This document shows positions 1 to 9,569 of a stretch of DNA of 64,000 nt, one piece after another. The DNA comes from Cenococcum geophilum 1.58 (Eukaryota > Ascomycota > Dothideomycetes > Gloniales > Gloniaceae), in contig KV748189.1 in the NCBI GenBank assembly GCA_001692895.1, forward strand, positions 1,682,432-1,746,431, written 5' to 3'. The position numbers and the translations under genes are program-made. A model generated the notes under the pieces. It had not been told where the DNA came from and did not search any database. It saw nothing but the letters and a program-made list of their open reading frames with translations. Positions within the stretch are counted from its first letter, which is position 1, and every line of letters starts with the position of its first letter.

Positions 1-309
1 TATATATAGACCTAACAGCAAAGCCACGCTCCCTAACGCCCTAAGCTAGCTACTAGGAATAAGGCCTAAGGACACTAATAATAAACGCCTCCGCCACCGA
101 GCCTAAGTTATTATACCACCCCAGAAAGTTAACCTTATAATCTTAGAAGAATTACTATATAAGTCCCGTAACTCTAATGACGCGGAGTTTATAGCCGCTC
201 TAGACCCTAAAATAGCCGAAAAGTTACTAGATAAGTTAATCCGGCTAGGATACCAGGAGAACGAACTCATAAGAGATATAGTGGCAGCCCTACGTAATTG
301 GAAAGCTCG

Positions 310-1740
310 CCGTTAGCTAAAGAAAATTAGGAAATTACTTTATTGCGATAAGTCAGAATATAGTATCGTTAACGGATAGATCTACTTCCGCTAACATCTC
401 TTTATCCCTAACGCCCTAGACCTCTACCTAGAAGTTACCTATCGCTTTTATAGTAGCGGCCCCGCTAGTTACCCTAGCCAGGTTAAGACTCTTAACCTCT
501 TAAACCAAACATATTGGTAGCTAGAAATCTCCTAGTTTACGGCTACCTTTGTTAAAGACTGTGCCCTATACTTTTACACTAAGACCCCTTATTTTGCCCT
601 ACCTGGTTTCCTAAAGCCACTAGAATTACCTACCTGCCCGTAGACCGATATCTTAATTAACTATATCATAACGCTGCTAGTATACTAACGCTACGGTAAG
701 GCATATAAATATATCCTTATTATTATAGACCGCCTAACTAAAATGCGACACCTCGTTTTAGTAATAGGACTCTTAATAGAGGAGTTAGTTAATAGCTTTA
801 TTAACAATATATATAAGCTCTACGGTGCACCAAGTATAATTATCTCTAATTACGGCACACAATTTATTAGCGACTTCTGGCAATAACTAAGTAAACGCCT
901 TAAGACAACCTTGCGACTAAGCTTAGCCTAGCACCTAGAAATAGACGGCCAAACTAAAATTATTAACGCCGCCGTAAATAAATATCTTTATACTTTTATT
1001 AGCTTTATATAGGACAACTGGGTTAACTACCTACCACTTGCTAAGTTTGCTATAAATAACTAAGTTAACAAGAGCACAGGCATCTCCCCATTTTTTATAA
1101 ACTATAGCTTTAACCCTCGCCTTGGAATCGAGCCTACTGGCCCCCGCCTACTAACACTATCAGTATAAGTAAAGAAGGAGTTCTTCCGCGTAGACTCTAT
1201 GGCCAACCGCTTTAAGCGGATATTAATACAGCTTAAGGCCCTAGCCTGGATTTTATAGTAATGCTATAAAAATAATGCTAATACCTATAGGGACGAGAGC
1301 GCGTTATTCTATAAAGGTGATATAGTTATAGTTAGCTTAGAAAATATAAAGACAAATAGACCTAAGAAGAAATAGGACGATAAATAGGACGGCCTGTACC
1401 CCGTACTTATAGTATACTAAGGGGCAGTTATAGTAGACCTTTTAGACTATATCTAAGTAAATAAATCCTTTTATATATCTAAGGTCCGCCTCTAGGCTAC
1501 TAAAGAGATCCCTAGCTAAGCAAATATTAATACCGTAGAGCGCCGTAATATACAAGGACAAGTAGCAGAGAGAGATAATGACGGCAATATAGAAGACAAA
1601 TAGGAGTTTAAGAAAATCCTTAATGTATATAACGAAGACCCCTAGGGCCTAACTTATAAGATTAAATAGAAATATTACAAGGATATAACCTAGCAGCTAG
1701 AGGAAGACCTAAAGGGTTGCGAATAAGCTATATAGCGCTT
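310..1740 (+). pseudogene. Gypsy-D integrase and chromodomain remnant
   Basis: Integrase inserts the cDNA into the genome; the chromodomain tethers it to modified chromatin. The zinc-binding (HHCC) region lies near 340-530. The catalytic core lies near 640-1110, with a recognisable V-D-R-L-T-K stretch near 728-745 and a G-T-Q-F-I-S-D-F-W stretch near 850-880. A chromodomain with a Y-K-I-K-W-K-Y-Y-like core and a following E-D-L lies near 1600-1730. The order RT/RNase H, integrase, chromodomain marks a chromovirus. Bases 1-310 are the degraded linker between RNase H and integrase. The frame is broken many times, in keeping with RIP. Confidence 0.8.
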
Positions 1741-1857
1741 TTATAAGCAACACCCTAAAAAGCTAGAACCCCCAGACTGGGCACAAGATAAGGAAAAGTC
1801 ATGCTAAGGTCGCGGCCGACCACCACATTAAAATTTATAGTAGTTAAGATGTCATAG

Positions 1858-1880
1858 AACTTTAACCAGCGGTTAAAGTT
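1858..1880. repeat. 10-3-10 palindrome in D 3' region
   Basis: Perfect 10-bp arms AACTTTAACC / GGTTAAAGTT flank a 3-base centre. The same palindrome occurs in the 3' region of Gypsy-B (2528-2550) and Gypsy-E (28293-28315), followed each time by a related stretch of about 40 bases. Confidence 0.85.
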
Positions 1881-1978
1881 ATCTAATTAGCCAAATTCTC
1901 GCCAAGAAACGCCACACGGACCGATTTAGGTGGCGGTATGGAGTTCTACCAACCTTACTCACTAAACTAACCAATTAG

Positions 1979-2005
1979 GATTTTCTATACCCGGCATAGA
2001 AAATC
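1979..2005. repeat. GATTTTC hairpin shared with Copia-F
   Basis: Perfect 10-bp arms (GATTTTCTAT / ATAGAAAATC) surround a 7-base loop. About 55 bases around it closely match the 3' region of Copia-F (hairpin 41076-41102), although the two elements belong to different superfamilies. Confidence 0.85.
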
Positions 2006-2136
2006 GCTATTAGCTCGGTTAAGGGCGGTAAGCGGAACTAATATCTTTGCGGTAAAAAATAGGCAACCCCATATACTGCCTATTTTTAAGTTATCTATTT
2101 AGTTTAGGGACCAAACTATTTAGGGGAGAGGAGTAC

Positions 2137-2323
2137 TGTCACGGCACTGACCTAACGCATACTGTTTCATACTGTCTTGTACTGTTCCCTACTATTAGCT
2201 GGCCCACCACTAGCGACTTAGCGGCCGGCCCTACTATTTATATACAATACCCCCTTTCCACCTTCTTCCCCTCTTTATACCACAACGTAGTTATTCAGTC
2301 TACTTCATTGCAGCACTGTAACA
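2137..2323 (+). repeat. Gypsy-D 3' LTR, 187 bp
   Basis: It begins TGTCACGGCACTG and ends CAGCACTGTAACA, so the ends form unusually long near-inverted repeats (about 13 bp) beyond the usual TG/CA. Two solo copies of the same length in inverse orientation lie at 5160-5346 and 31084-31270. A purine tract precedes it. B LTR sequence follows directly. Confidence 0.9.
2158..2244 (+). promoter_or_regulatory. D LTR promoter: decamer array and TATA box
   Basis: Units CATACTGTTT, CATACTGTCT and TGTACTGTTC follow one another at exactly 10 bp (2158-2187), with a decayed fourth unit. They are followed by the motif CACTAGCGACTTAGCGGCC and a TATA-like tttatata at 2237-2244. The better kept solo copy at 31211-31250 shows four units. 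Promoter function is inferred from position in U3. Confidence 0.6.
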
Positions 2324-2450
2324 CTAGGGAAAGGAAAGGAGAAGAAGAGTAGCGCCGTTTAATATTTTATACAATCTTCGCGTTACATAACCATAATATA
2401 CGGCAATCTGTAGCAACTTGCCTATGCGTAGTTCTACTAATGCCGTAATA
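2324..2450 (-). repeat. Gypsy-B 3' LTR, remaining part
   Basis: It matches about 23042-23168 of the other B LTR. The missing outer 90 bp should lie left of the window beyond Gypsy-D. A C-rich run directly to the right (2451-2461) is the complement of B's polypurine tract. Confidence 0.85.
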
Positions 2451-2468
2451 TTACCCCCCCCTCTAAAA

Positions 2469-2486
2469 AAGCCTGCCCTTAGGCTT
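2469..2486 (-). repeat. AAGCCT hairpin beside the B polypurine tract
   Basis: Six-base arms AAGCCT / AGGCTT flank a 6-base loop, just inside the polypurine tract. The same hairpin is in the same position in A (14799-14816) and E (28494-28511). Confidence 0.8.
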
Positions 2487-2527
2487 TGCCGCTAAAAGTC
2501 TTAGTAAGAGAATCTAACTAATTAAAC

Positions 2528-2550
2528 AACTTTAACCGCCGGTTAAAGTT
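2528..2550. repeat. 10-3-10 palindrome in B 3' region
   Basis: Perfect arms AACTTTAACC / GGTTAAAGTT with centre GCC. The flank toward the LTR (about 2486-2527) matches, in reverse complement, the flank of the E palindrome at 28311-28352. Confidence 0.85.
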
Positions 2551-2639
2551 TCTGGATATCTTAACACCTTATATAATTAAGAAATTTCTAAGGTGTTTTT
2601 GTCTTTATGTTCTTCTAGTAGCTTATTATCTTTATTATA

Positions 2640-5633
2640 CTAGCATTTTATTTACTTGTTTAGGTACTTTAGCGGTCTGGGTTTATTAGGGTAACGGCTA
2701 TAGAACTTCTAAAGCTTATAGGGGCTACCTATAAAGTTCTATATAGGGTACTAAATAGGGTCTAGGTTATATCCTTTCTAACTAATACAATACTTTAATG
2801 TTTCCTTTATAAGTTTATAGGCTAGTATTTCTTTAATTTCCTATTTATTATTATTAATAACTTAAATTAGTAGGGGAGGTTCATTCTTTTATCTAGGTAG
2901 TAGGTTATTTATAGCTTTCCGTAGCTTATCCGGTAAAAAGATAGGGTAGACTTTAATTAAGTCTAGGAGCTTAACCTTGTATAAGTTGCCTACTTTATTA
3001 AGAATCTTATACAGTTCTATTATTTTATAGTTTAGCTTATAGCTAGGCCGTTCTATCTTTTAGTTCTTTATTATAATCTAGACTATATCGCTTATAGTAA
3101 AGTTAGGCTTATGCCTATGCTTATTTGCCTACTGTTTTATTAATTTCTAGGCCTTTTTTAGGTTTATATAGACTACTTTCTAGGCTTTTTTTAAGCGCTT
3201 AGCGTACTGCTGGGCTTCCTTATAAGATAGTTTTTCGCGTATAGTCTGGGGCCCTTCTGGTCTTTCCTAGTTAAAGCTTATATAGGGTAGGTAACCTATT
3301 TTTAATTAAATAGGGGCAAATCCGGTAGAGTTGTAGGGTAGGGTAGCTTAGGCGTAGTCTATTAAGGGTAATAGTTTAGCCTAGTTATCTTAAAAGTAGT
3401 TAATAAAAGGCCGGAGTTTTTAGTCTAAGTATTAATTTATAATCTCTATTTAACTATCTATCTGGGGGTAATATACTATAGAAAGCTTTAGCTTAATGCC
3501 TAGAATCCGGGTAAACTTATTCTAAAAGGCTGATATAAACTGCGGCCCGCGGTTGGATATAATAGTATTTAGTAGTCCATAAATTTAGTAGACGTAGTAG
3601 ATATATAGTTAGGCTACCTCTTTAGCATTAATATTTTTATAATAGGGAATTAAGAACAGGCGCTTGCTAAAGCGGTTAACTAGGATTATAACTATATTAT
3701 ATTTATTACGGTCTAGAGGTAGCTTATAAAAGTCTATAGAGATATATTACTAGGGGGGGTTAGGTATTAGGAGGGGTTTTAATAGTCCTAGGGTCTTATC
3801 TTATAGAATTATAAACCAATAGCAGTTATTACAGTTCTGTATATAGCGGTTAATATTTATAATTATTCTAGGCTAGTAGTAGCGGTCGCCTATAATTTTA
3901 TAGGGTTTATTTTTTCTAGGGTAGGCTATAGAGACCTAGGTATATGCTTTGGTAATAAACTAAGTCCGTAAGTTCTATTCCTCTACTACCACTAGCCGTT
4001 TATAGTGCTTAAGTAGTCTACTTTTAAGGGACTATAGGCTAGAAACGTTCTTTGCCTTTTTGCGGTACTCCTGTAGAGAAGGGGCCGTACGGTTTACCTA
4101 TAGTAGTTTATTAATAAGGTTTAGTTCTATAGAGTCTATAGGGCATATCTTAGCATCTAAAGAGTCTGTATTTAGTTCTGCCTATATTTAGGAGTTAAGG
4201 TGCTCTAGTTATAGTAGCGCTTAGGTCTATAATAAGATCTTTACGGCTGTTTGGTTATTTATATCCTATTTACGCCTTATAAAAGCGTCTGTATAGTTGG
4301 TGGCGCCTAGCCTATATATAATTAGGAAGTTAAACTAAGATAGGGTATCTGCCTAGCGCGCCTGTTAGGCTATAAGGGCCTTTATTATTATAAAATATTC
4401 TAAGGCCTTATAATTAGAAACTACCTAAATAGACTTAGGGGTGCCTTTTAGTTAGGCTCGCCAGTGCTAAAAGCTAGAGATAATAGCCAGCATTTCTTTA
4501 TTATAAATTGGGTAGTTTAGCTTAGCATCTACTATAGTTTTTAAATAGTAAGTAATAGGGTACCATTCTCTGTTTGTCTACTTTTAGGAGTAAACGCTAG
4601 CTATAATACTATCTAAGGTATCGGTTTCTAGCATTAAGGGCTATTTTGGGTTAAAGTAGGTAAGTAAGGGAGCAGAGACCAGTCGTTTCTTAAGCTTATT
4701 AAAGGCCTGCCTATATATGGTGTTAAAGTAAAAGGGCCAGTCCTTGTGGGTAAGTAGGCTTAGTAGCTGGGTAATTCTGCTATAGTTCTTAATAAAGCGT
4801 TAGTAGAAGTTATAGAACCCTAAGAATAACTATACCCCCTTTACGGTCCTTAGGGGTACCTATTTATTAATTACGGCCGTCTTTTCTAGGTCTGCCTTAA
4901 TCCCATTTATACTAATAATAAACCTTAGGTACTTTATACGCTTAACACTAAATTCTAACTTTTTAATATTAGCTTTGAGGCTAGCTTCCTAAAGCTATTA
5001 TAGGACTTTATAGATATGCTCTTTATATTCCAGTTCATTTTTAGAGTAGATTATAATATTGTTTAGGTATGCTGTATAGAAGTTATTAAGGTAGTTAAAT
5101 AGTACATTATTTATATATTGTTGGTATATAGCCGGTCCGTTAGTTAGTCTAAAAGGTAGTGTTACAGTGCTGCAATAAAGTAGACTGAATAACTACGTTG
5201 TGGTATGAAGAGGAGAAGAGGGTGGAAATGGGGTATTGTATATAAATAGTAGGGCCGGCTGCCAAGGTACTAGTGGTGGACCAGCTAATAGTAGGAAACA
5301 GTACGAGACAGTATGAAACAGTATGCGTTAGGTCAGTGCCGTAACAGGTAGTACTTTATATTTATATGTTCCGTAATAGGTCTAAAATATAGTCAGGTTT
5401 TCTAACTTAGGGTTTATCCTAATTTGGTAAAAAGCCTAGCAGATATTAAGCTTTATAAAGATCTTAGCTCTAGTTATTTAGGCTAAAGTCTTATTAAGTA
5501 AAGGTAGTGGGTAGCGGTCTTTAAGGGTTAAATTATTAAGCTTATAGTAGTTAATACAGAAACAAAGTCCTCTATTTAGCTTTTTAGTAAAGAGAATAGG
5601 TAAGTTAAAAGGGGCTTAACTAGGCTTAATAAA
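2640..5633 (-). pseudogene. Gypsy-B pol remnant: RT to chromodomain
   Basis: Read on the minus strand, this carries most of the RT (about 5633 down to 4860), RNase H (about 4660-4280), the integrase zinc region (about 4000-3800), the integrase core (about 3760-3310), the integrase C-terminal part (about 3090-2880) and a chromodomain (about 2850-2680). The assignments come from collinear similarity to element A. The RT section is interrupted by the solo D LTR at 5160-5346, and its amino-terminal end continues at 20430 on the far side of Gypsy-C. It is strongly decayed with many breaks. Confidence 0.8.
5160..5346 (-). repeat. Solo LTR of the D family, TSD ggtag
   Basis: A 187-bp copy of the D LTR in inverse orientation, flanked by the 5-bp TSD ggtag (5155-5159 and 5347-5351). 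It carries the 10-bp repeat array at 5287-5326. A TSD around a single LTR indicates insertion of a whole element followed by LTR-LTR recombination. It interrupts the B RT remnant. Confidence 0.92.
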
Positions 5634-5850
5634 TGTAAGGGGATCTTATAGACAGGGGGCTATAAGGACACGATTGTAAAATAGGATAAATTGGTAAGAG
5701 AGACGAATCCTTAAGGAGGTAAGGCCTCTGGGATCGTGGAGACTATATACTACGGGCACGTGCCTCCAGCACGTAACCGGCAACCATTTAAGGGGCGTCC
5801 GGGGGTTATCCTAAGGGCAACCCAAGGTATCCGCAATAATATCCCTTATA
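5634..5850 (-). repeat. Gypsy-C 3' LTR, 217 bp
   Basis: The plus strand starts TGTAAGGGGAT; the right end corresponds to ATCCCTTACA, as kept in the partner at 20213-20429. The complement of a long polypurine run follows at 5854-5865. In the sense orientation, GGTCACGTG-type E-box motifs (CACGTG at 5757-5762 and a decayed second one at 5770-5775) lie upstream of a TATA-like tatata near 5744-5749. Confidence 0.92.
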
Positions 5851-5865
5851 TTACCCCCCCCCCCC

Positions 5866-8200
5866 TTCTTATAGTCAGCCCCTAATCGCTATTACCTTAC
5901 GGTAGGGAGATTATAAGGGCTCGTCCTAGAAGAGGTTTAAAGGGATATTAAAGAGGTATCGGCATGCCGCTATATATTATCTATCTATCTAACCCCTACT
6001 TTAAACTCCTAAAAAACCTTAATAAGGAAAAAATATAACTGGAGAAAAGACGCAAAAATTACTAAAAGACCTATTAGAAGTCTGCCGGAAGTATACTAAT
6101 AACTACCTAGGCTAATATAGGGATTTTTATACAACTTTGCTTCTAAGCCTTTATGCTAGTTTATAATCAATTACGAGTATTATAGGCAATTTAGTGTTCT
6201 AGTATAGTTCCGTAAAACCTTTTAGTATAGGATTTAACGTACAGAGCCTTAGCTTGCCGTTGTCTTTAACTACTAAGATATAGTCTATAATCCTTTTTTA
6301 TGATCCTTTTCTTATAATCCCCTATATTACTAACGCATTACTCCTATATTTGCCCTTAGGCTATTAAATACGGTTAAGGTATTAATTAGTTAGTTAAAGA
6401 GACTTATCTCTTAAGATTTAGTGCGTATAGTTTTAAATCTGGTGGTCCTATGCCGTATATTTAGCGTAGCTCTACTACCTAGCAAATAGGGACATTTCGC
6501 AATAGTAATTATAGCTATTATACAATTGTCAAGAACGTCTATAATGTTGTTCTTTAATACTATAGTATCATTTTAGGTCTAATTTAACCCATATATATCT
6601 TTAATTTAACATTTTAATTGCCTTCCTCCGGCCGTATAGTCAGTTTTTATAAGGAAGTAATAGTTAAATAACTTATACGCGTGTTTCCTTCCTTTTAAAT
6701 AGCGCTATTATAATGGAGTTATATTGGCAAGGTTGCGGCTATTTATTAAAAGGGTATTAGACGGTAAAGTATAAAGACACTTTACTTATTAAGCTTAATC
6801 CTTTTCCTTAATACCTTACTTCCTATTATTAACCTTCGTCTAATTTAGACGTATCTTCAATATATCATTAAGATTTTTTTTTATCATCAATTTAATATAC
6901 CTCTTTATTCTCCTACTAACTGCTCTTTTAAGTAAATTCCATAGTATATCCTAGCCCTACCTTTATATATAGAACCCTAACCCCCACTAACCTATAACTA
7001 GTGCTGGTCCTACCTAAATAATTTTGCCTATACGTCTTTAAAAGACTAGAAATCTAATAATAGGATTCTAGAGGCTTATAATAAGACGCACTGCGTTAGA
7101 TCTAATACCTTTAGTCCTTATAATTAATATATACGTATTAAGAGCGGCAGTTACATTAAGGTAAGTTTTTCTATCCTTAATAGATTTCTATTGCTAACTT
7201 TAAGCTTTAATAGCCTAGGCCTAAGTAGCGACGTTTCTTTAATATCCTTAACTACTATATCGCCCGGGCTCTCTCTTATTCTAGCGTAAATGCTAAACGA
7301 CTTAGCCGAATTTAAGACTATGCTATGGCCATCTATATTACCTATAATTCCTAGTAAGCTAGCTAGTAACGCCTAATATAAGAGCAAGGTTAGTATACTA
7401 AGGATAAGGTGCGTAATAGGGGTAATGAGAAGAAGGTCGCTGTTTACTATAGGAAGGAGTTCGCGTATACGCGTTAAGTTTTGAAAGAGCATAATATAAT
7501 ATAGTATTAGGTAGGTTACCCTTTAGGTACCTAGCGGATAGGTAACTAATAGTTGCTGTAATAAGGTCTTAGTGGTTCTAGACTATACTAGCCAGCTAAC
7601 GTCTCTGTTTATTCTGGGCTTAAGCGTGTCTTTATTAACTATAAGCTTACGCCATAAGAGCTTCGTTAGTATTGGTTTGGACCTAATATTAGTATTAAGT
7701 ATTTAAGAGTCTCTGCTCTAGCTACACCTTATCGTCCTGCCCCTATTTTTATACCTACTTGTACGCCTATTAAGGTATCTAAATCCCATTCTCGTTAGCC
7801 ATCACTTAGTGGGCCGATAGATACTAATCCTACTCCTAAGGATAAGGCATAGTGGCTTTTCAGATTAGGCATTTAGGATTTATTCTTATATATAGTAGCA
7901 ATTAAGGACCTTAATTAGGTGCTTAGAAAGGCCTTAAAAAGCTTTTAAGAAGGGCCTAGGAGCCCTAGGAACAATGTTCCTAATATAAATAAATAAATAG
8001 GAATGCAATTTTAGCAAAATGCCCTATTAACTCTATGCTATATACGTGAAAAGGCTAAGGACCTATTCTGCCTTAGGCTGTAGCTCTATCCCTATAGTTT
8101 CCAGAGCCTATCCGTTCTATATTTAATTTAACCTATTTACTCTTTTCGCGAGCCTTCTTTATAGGTTATAATAATACCGTAATATTAGAGCACTTTCTGT
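5866..8200. other. Long unexplained 3' region of Gypsy-C
   Basis: About 2.3 kb lie between the C chromodomain and the polypurine tract. I recognise no retroelement domain here. The stretch 7200-8110 has a coding-like texture on the plus strand (antisense to C), but the minus strand is not clearly worse, so no gene is claimed. It could be an accessory antisense ORF, a captured sequence, or an older insertion whose ends I cannot see. Confidence 0.45.
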
Positions 8201-9158
8201 AATTTATAGATTGTGGACCTTAGTCCCAATATTCTTTTAAAATATCTTTGTAATAATTAAGGTAATCCTCTAGTTCCTATATAGAGTCCTTAGCGGGCNA
8301 GCCTAGCNATTTNACTTTAAATTNAAGCTTATTNTTNACAGACTTATAGCNTAGTATAGCTTTAACCTNNTACCNCTCGCCNACTACCTTAGGGTGTTTA
8401 ATTGGGCCTAGACGGAAGTTCTTTTCTAGTAGTAGTCTATACCATAGCTCTAGTAGGTTTACGTAAAATACTAAATATATATAGGCTATAGATGGGGGTA
8501 GCTAGAGACGGTAAGCTAACTTACTAATTCGTTCCTTAATTTAGAAGGGACCTAGGTATCTTATATTAAGCTTTTTTAATAGTTAATGGGTCTTAATATT
8601 CGTTAAACGTAATAAAACCTTATTACCTACTCCAAAATGCTTATTTTGGTGCTTGCGGTTATATTAAAGTCTCTACTACTCTTAGGCATCCTATAGGCTC
8701 TACTTTATATACTTCTATTACTCCTCCCATTCCTAAAGGTATCCTTATACTCTTTAGTGGATATCCTTAGACTTTCTAGTAGGATCCTATAACTAATTAT
8801 GCGGCCTTAGCCAGTAATTATTGGGTATACTATTAAACCTAAATAGTCGGATGCTATAGGCAATCTGGATTAGTGCATACTTATATAATATATATTGCTT
8901 TAAATTATAAGCGTACTCCGCGTATAGAAGTAGCTCGCACCAGTTATTTTGCTAGTAGTTTAAATATATCTATAGGTAAAACTCCAGTTCCTAGTTCTGG
9001 CGTTCCGTTTACCCATCCATCTACAGGTAAAAAGCCGTACTATATTAGTGGTCTATCTTTAAATAAAAGCATAGGTCTAACCAGTATTAGCTTATAAAGA
9101 CGCTGCCCCTATTAGTAATAATAGAGTATAGCTAATCTACTTTAAGAAAGCATTTCTC
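8200..9158 (-). pseudogene. Gypsy-C integrase second half and chromodomain remnant
   Basis: On the minus strand, 9158-8880 holds the second half of the integrase core, including an R-G-S-V-F motif and a D-G-Q-T-E-R-Q-N-like motif. The integrase C-terminal domain follows (about 8680-8420, with a K-L-x-x-x-Y-L-G-P-F block). A chromodomain tail lies near 8400-8220. Insertion of element A at cttaa splits the integrase, and the first half continues at 15061. A cluster of ambiguous bases sits at 8299-8382. Highly decayed. Confidence 0.78.
8299..8382. other. Cluster of ambiguous bases
   Basis: Eleven scattered N positions within 84 bases, in the C chromodomain remnant. Similar clusters are at 25339-25394 and 59259-59287. 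They look like low-confidence consensus in repetitive DNA, not assembly gaps. Confidence 0.9.
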
Positions 9159-9163
9159 CTTAA

Positions 9164-9385
9164 TGTTACGGCACTGGCAGAACCTGGCAGAACTTGGCAA
9201 AACTTGGTAGAACTTCGCGGTCACGTAACTAGAAGACCGCATAAAAAGAACCCTACTTTAACCAGCGCTGCTCTTCTTCTCCTTTCCTTTCTCTAGCTTT
9301 AGATCCTCGTTTATAGACTACCAATCGTACAGGCTTGCGCGCCCCTCTTACTGTACTCGTGCCTTAATTAACTAAGTCGCTAACA
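9164..9385 (+). repeat. Gypsy-A 5' LTR, 222 bp
   Basis: Begins TGTTACGGCACTGG and ends GTCGCTAACA. Its 3' part (about 9270-9385) is shared with the B LTR, and about 9309-9385 also with the solo LTR at 48186-48373, while the U3 parts differ. Confidence 0.95.
9175..9247 (+). promoter_or_regulatory. A LTR promoter: 4 x 10-bp array, E-box region, TATA
   Basis: Four head-to-tail decamers of the type TGGCAGAACT fill 9175-9214 at exact 10-bp spacing. Inverted arms GCGGTC / GACCGC follow, around a CACGTG-type site that is better kept in the other LTR, and then a TATA-like ataaaaa at 9241-9247. Function is inferred from location in U3. Confidence 0.65.
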
Positions 9386-9569
9386 TTATCTAAAGCTCAA
9401 CTACCCTTTCTTCCTAAGAAGGAACTTAAATATATTTATAGACCACGAACCAGAATAGAACACAGAATTAGACCTAAAGAATATTACTAGAACTAGAAGA
9501 ATAGAAAAGAATAATAAGACCTATAGAATACGCACAGACCAGAACCCCTGCAGAATCCTACTGGAGGTT

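Larger units (their letters stand above)
1750..2136 (+). other. Gypsy-D 3' untranslated region with two hairpins
   Basis: No coding remnant is visible here. The region holds two inverted repeats, at 1858-1880 and 1979-2005, each listed separately. It ends in a purine-rich tract (about 2120-2136) that abuts the 3' LTR and is the likely polypurine tract for plus-strand priming. Confidence 0.65.
1..2323 (+). mobile_element. Gypsy-D chromovirus, right half only
   Basis: This is the 3' half of a Ty3/Gypsy element whose 5' half lies left of the window. It runs from the RNase H/integrase linker through integrase, chromodomain, a 3' untranslated region, a purine tract and a 187-bp 3' LTR. It is inserted into the 3' LTR of Gypsy-B: B LTR sequence resumes at 2324 with ctagg, which should be the right-hand TSD, so the partner ctagg is predicted outside the window. 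It is a fossil with many breaks. It is younger than B because it interrupts B. Confidence 0.85.

Noticed and set aside
1857-2551. A 0.7-kb MITE bounded by the two palindromes at 1858 and 2528
   Set aside because: An LTR boundary (2323/2324) and two elements of opposite strand lie between; each palindrome belongs to the 3' region of its own element.
2137-5346. Inverted 187-bp units at 2137 and 5160 as ends of one DNA transposon
   Set aside because: The right unit has its own TSD (ggtag) and the left one follows a purine tract as the 3' LTR of D; the sequence between is the B pol remnant.
8873-9097. Plus-strand open frame of 74 codons
   Set aside because: Antisense to the integrase core remnant of Gypsy-C; no domain or codon texture of its own.
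9175-9214. CRISPR-like array
   Set aside because: Units are 10 bp without spacers and the context is a eukaryotic LTR.
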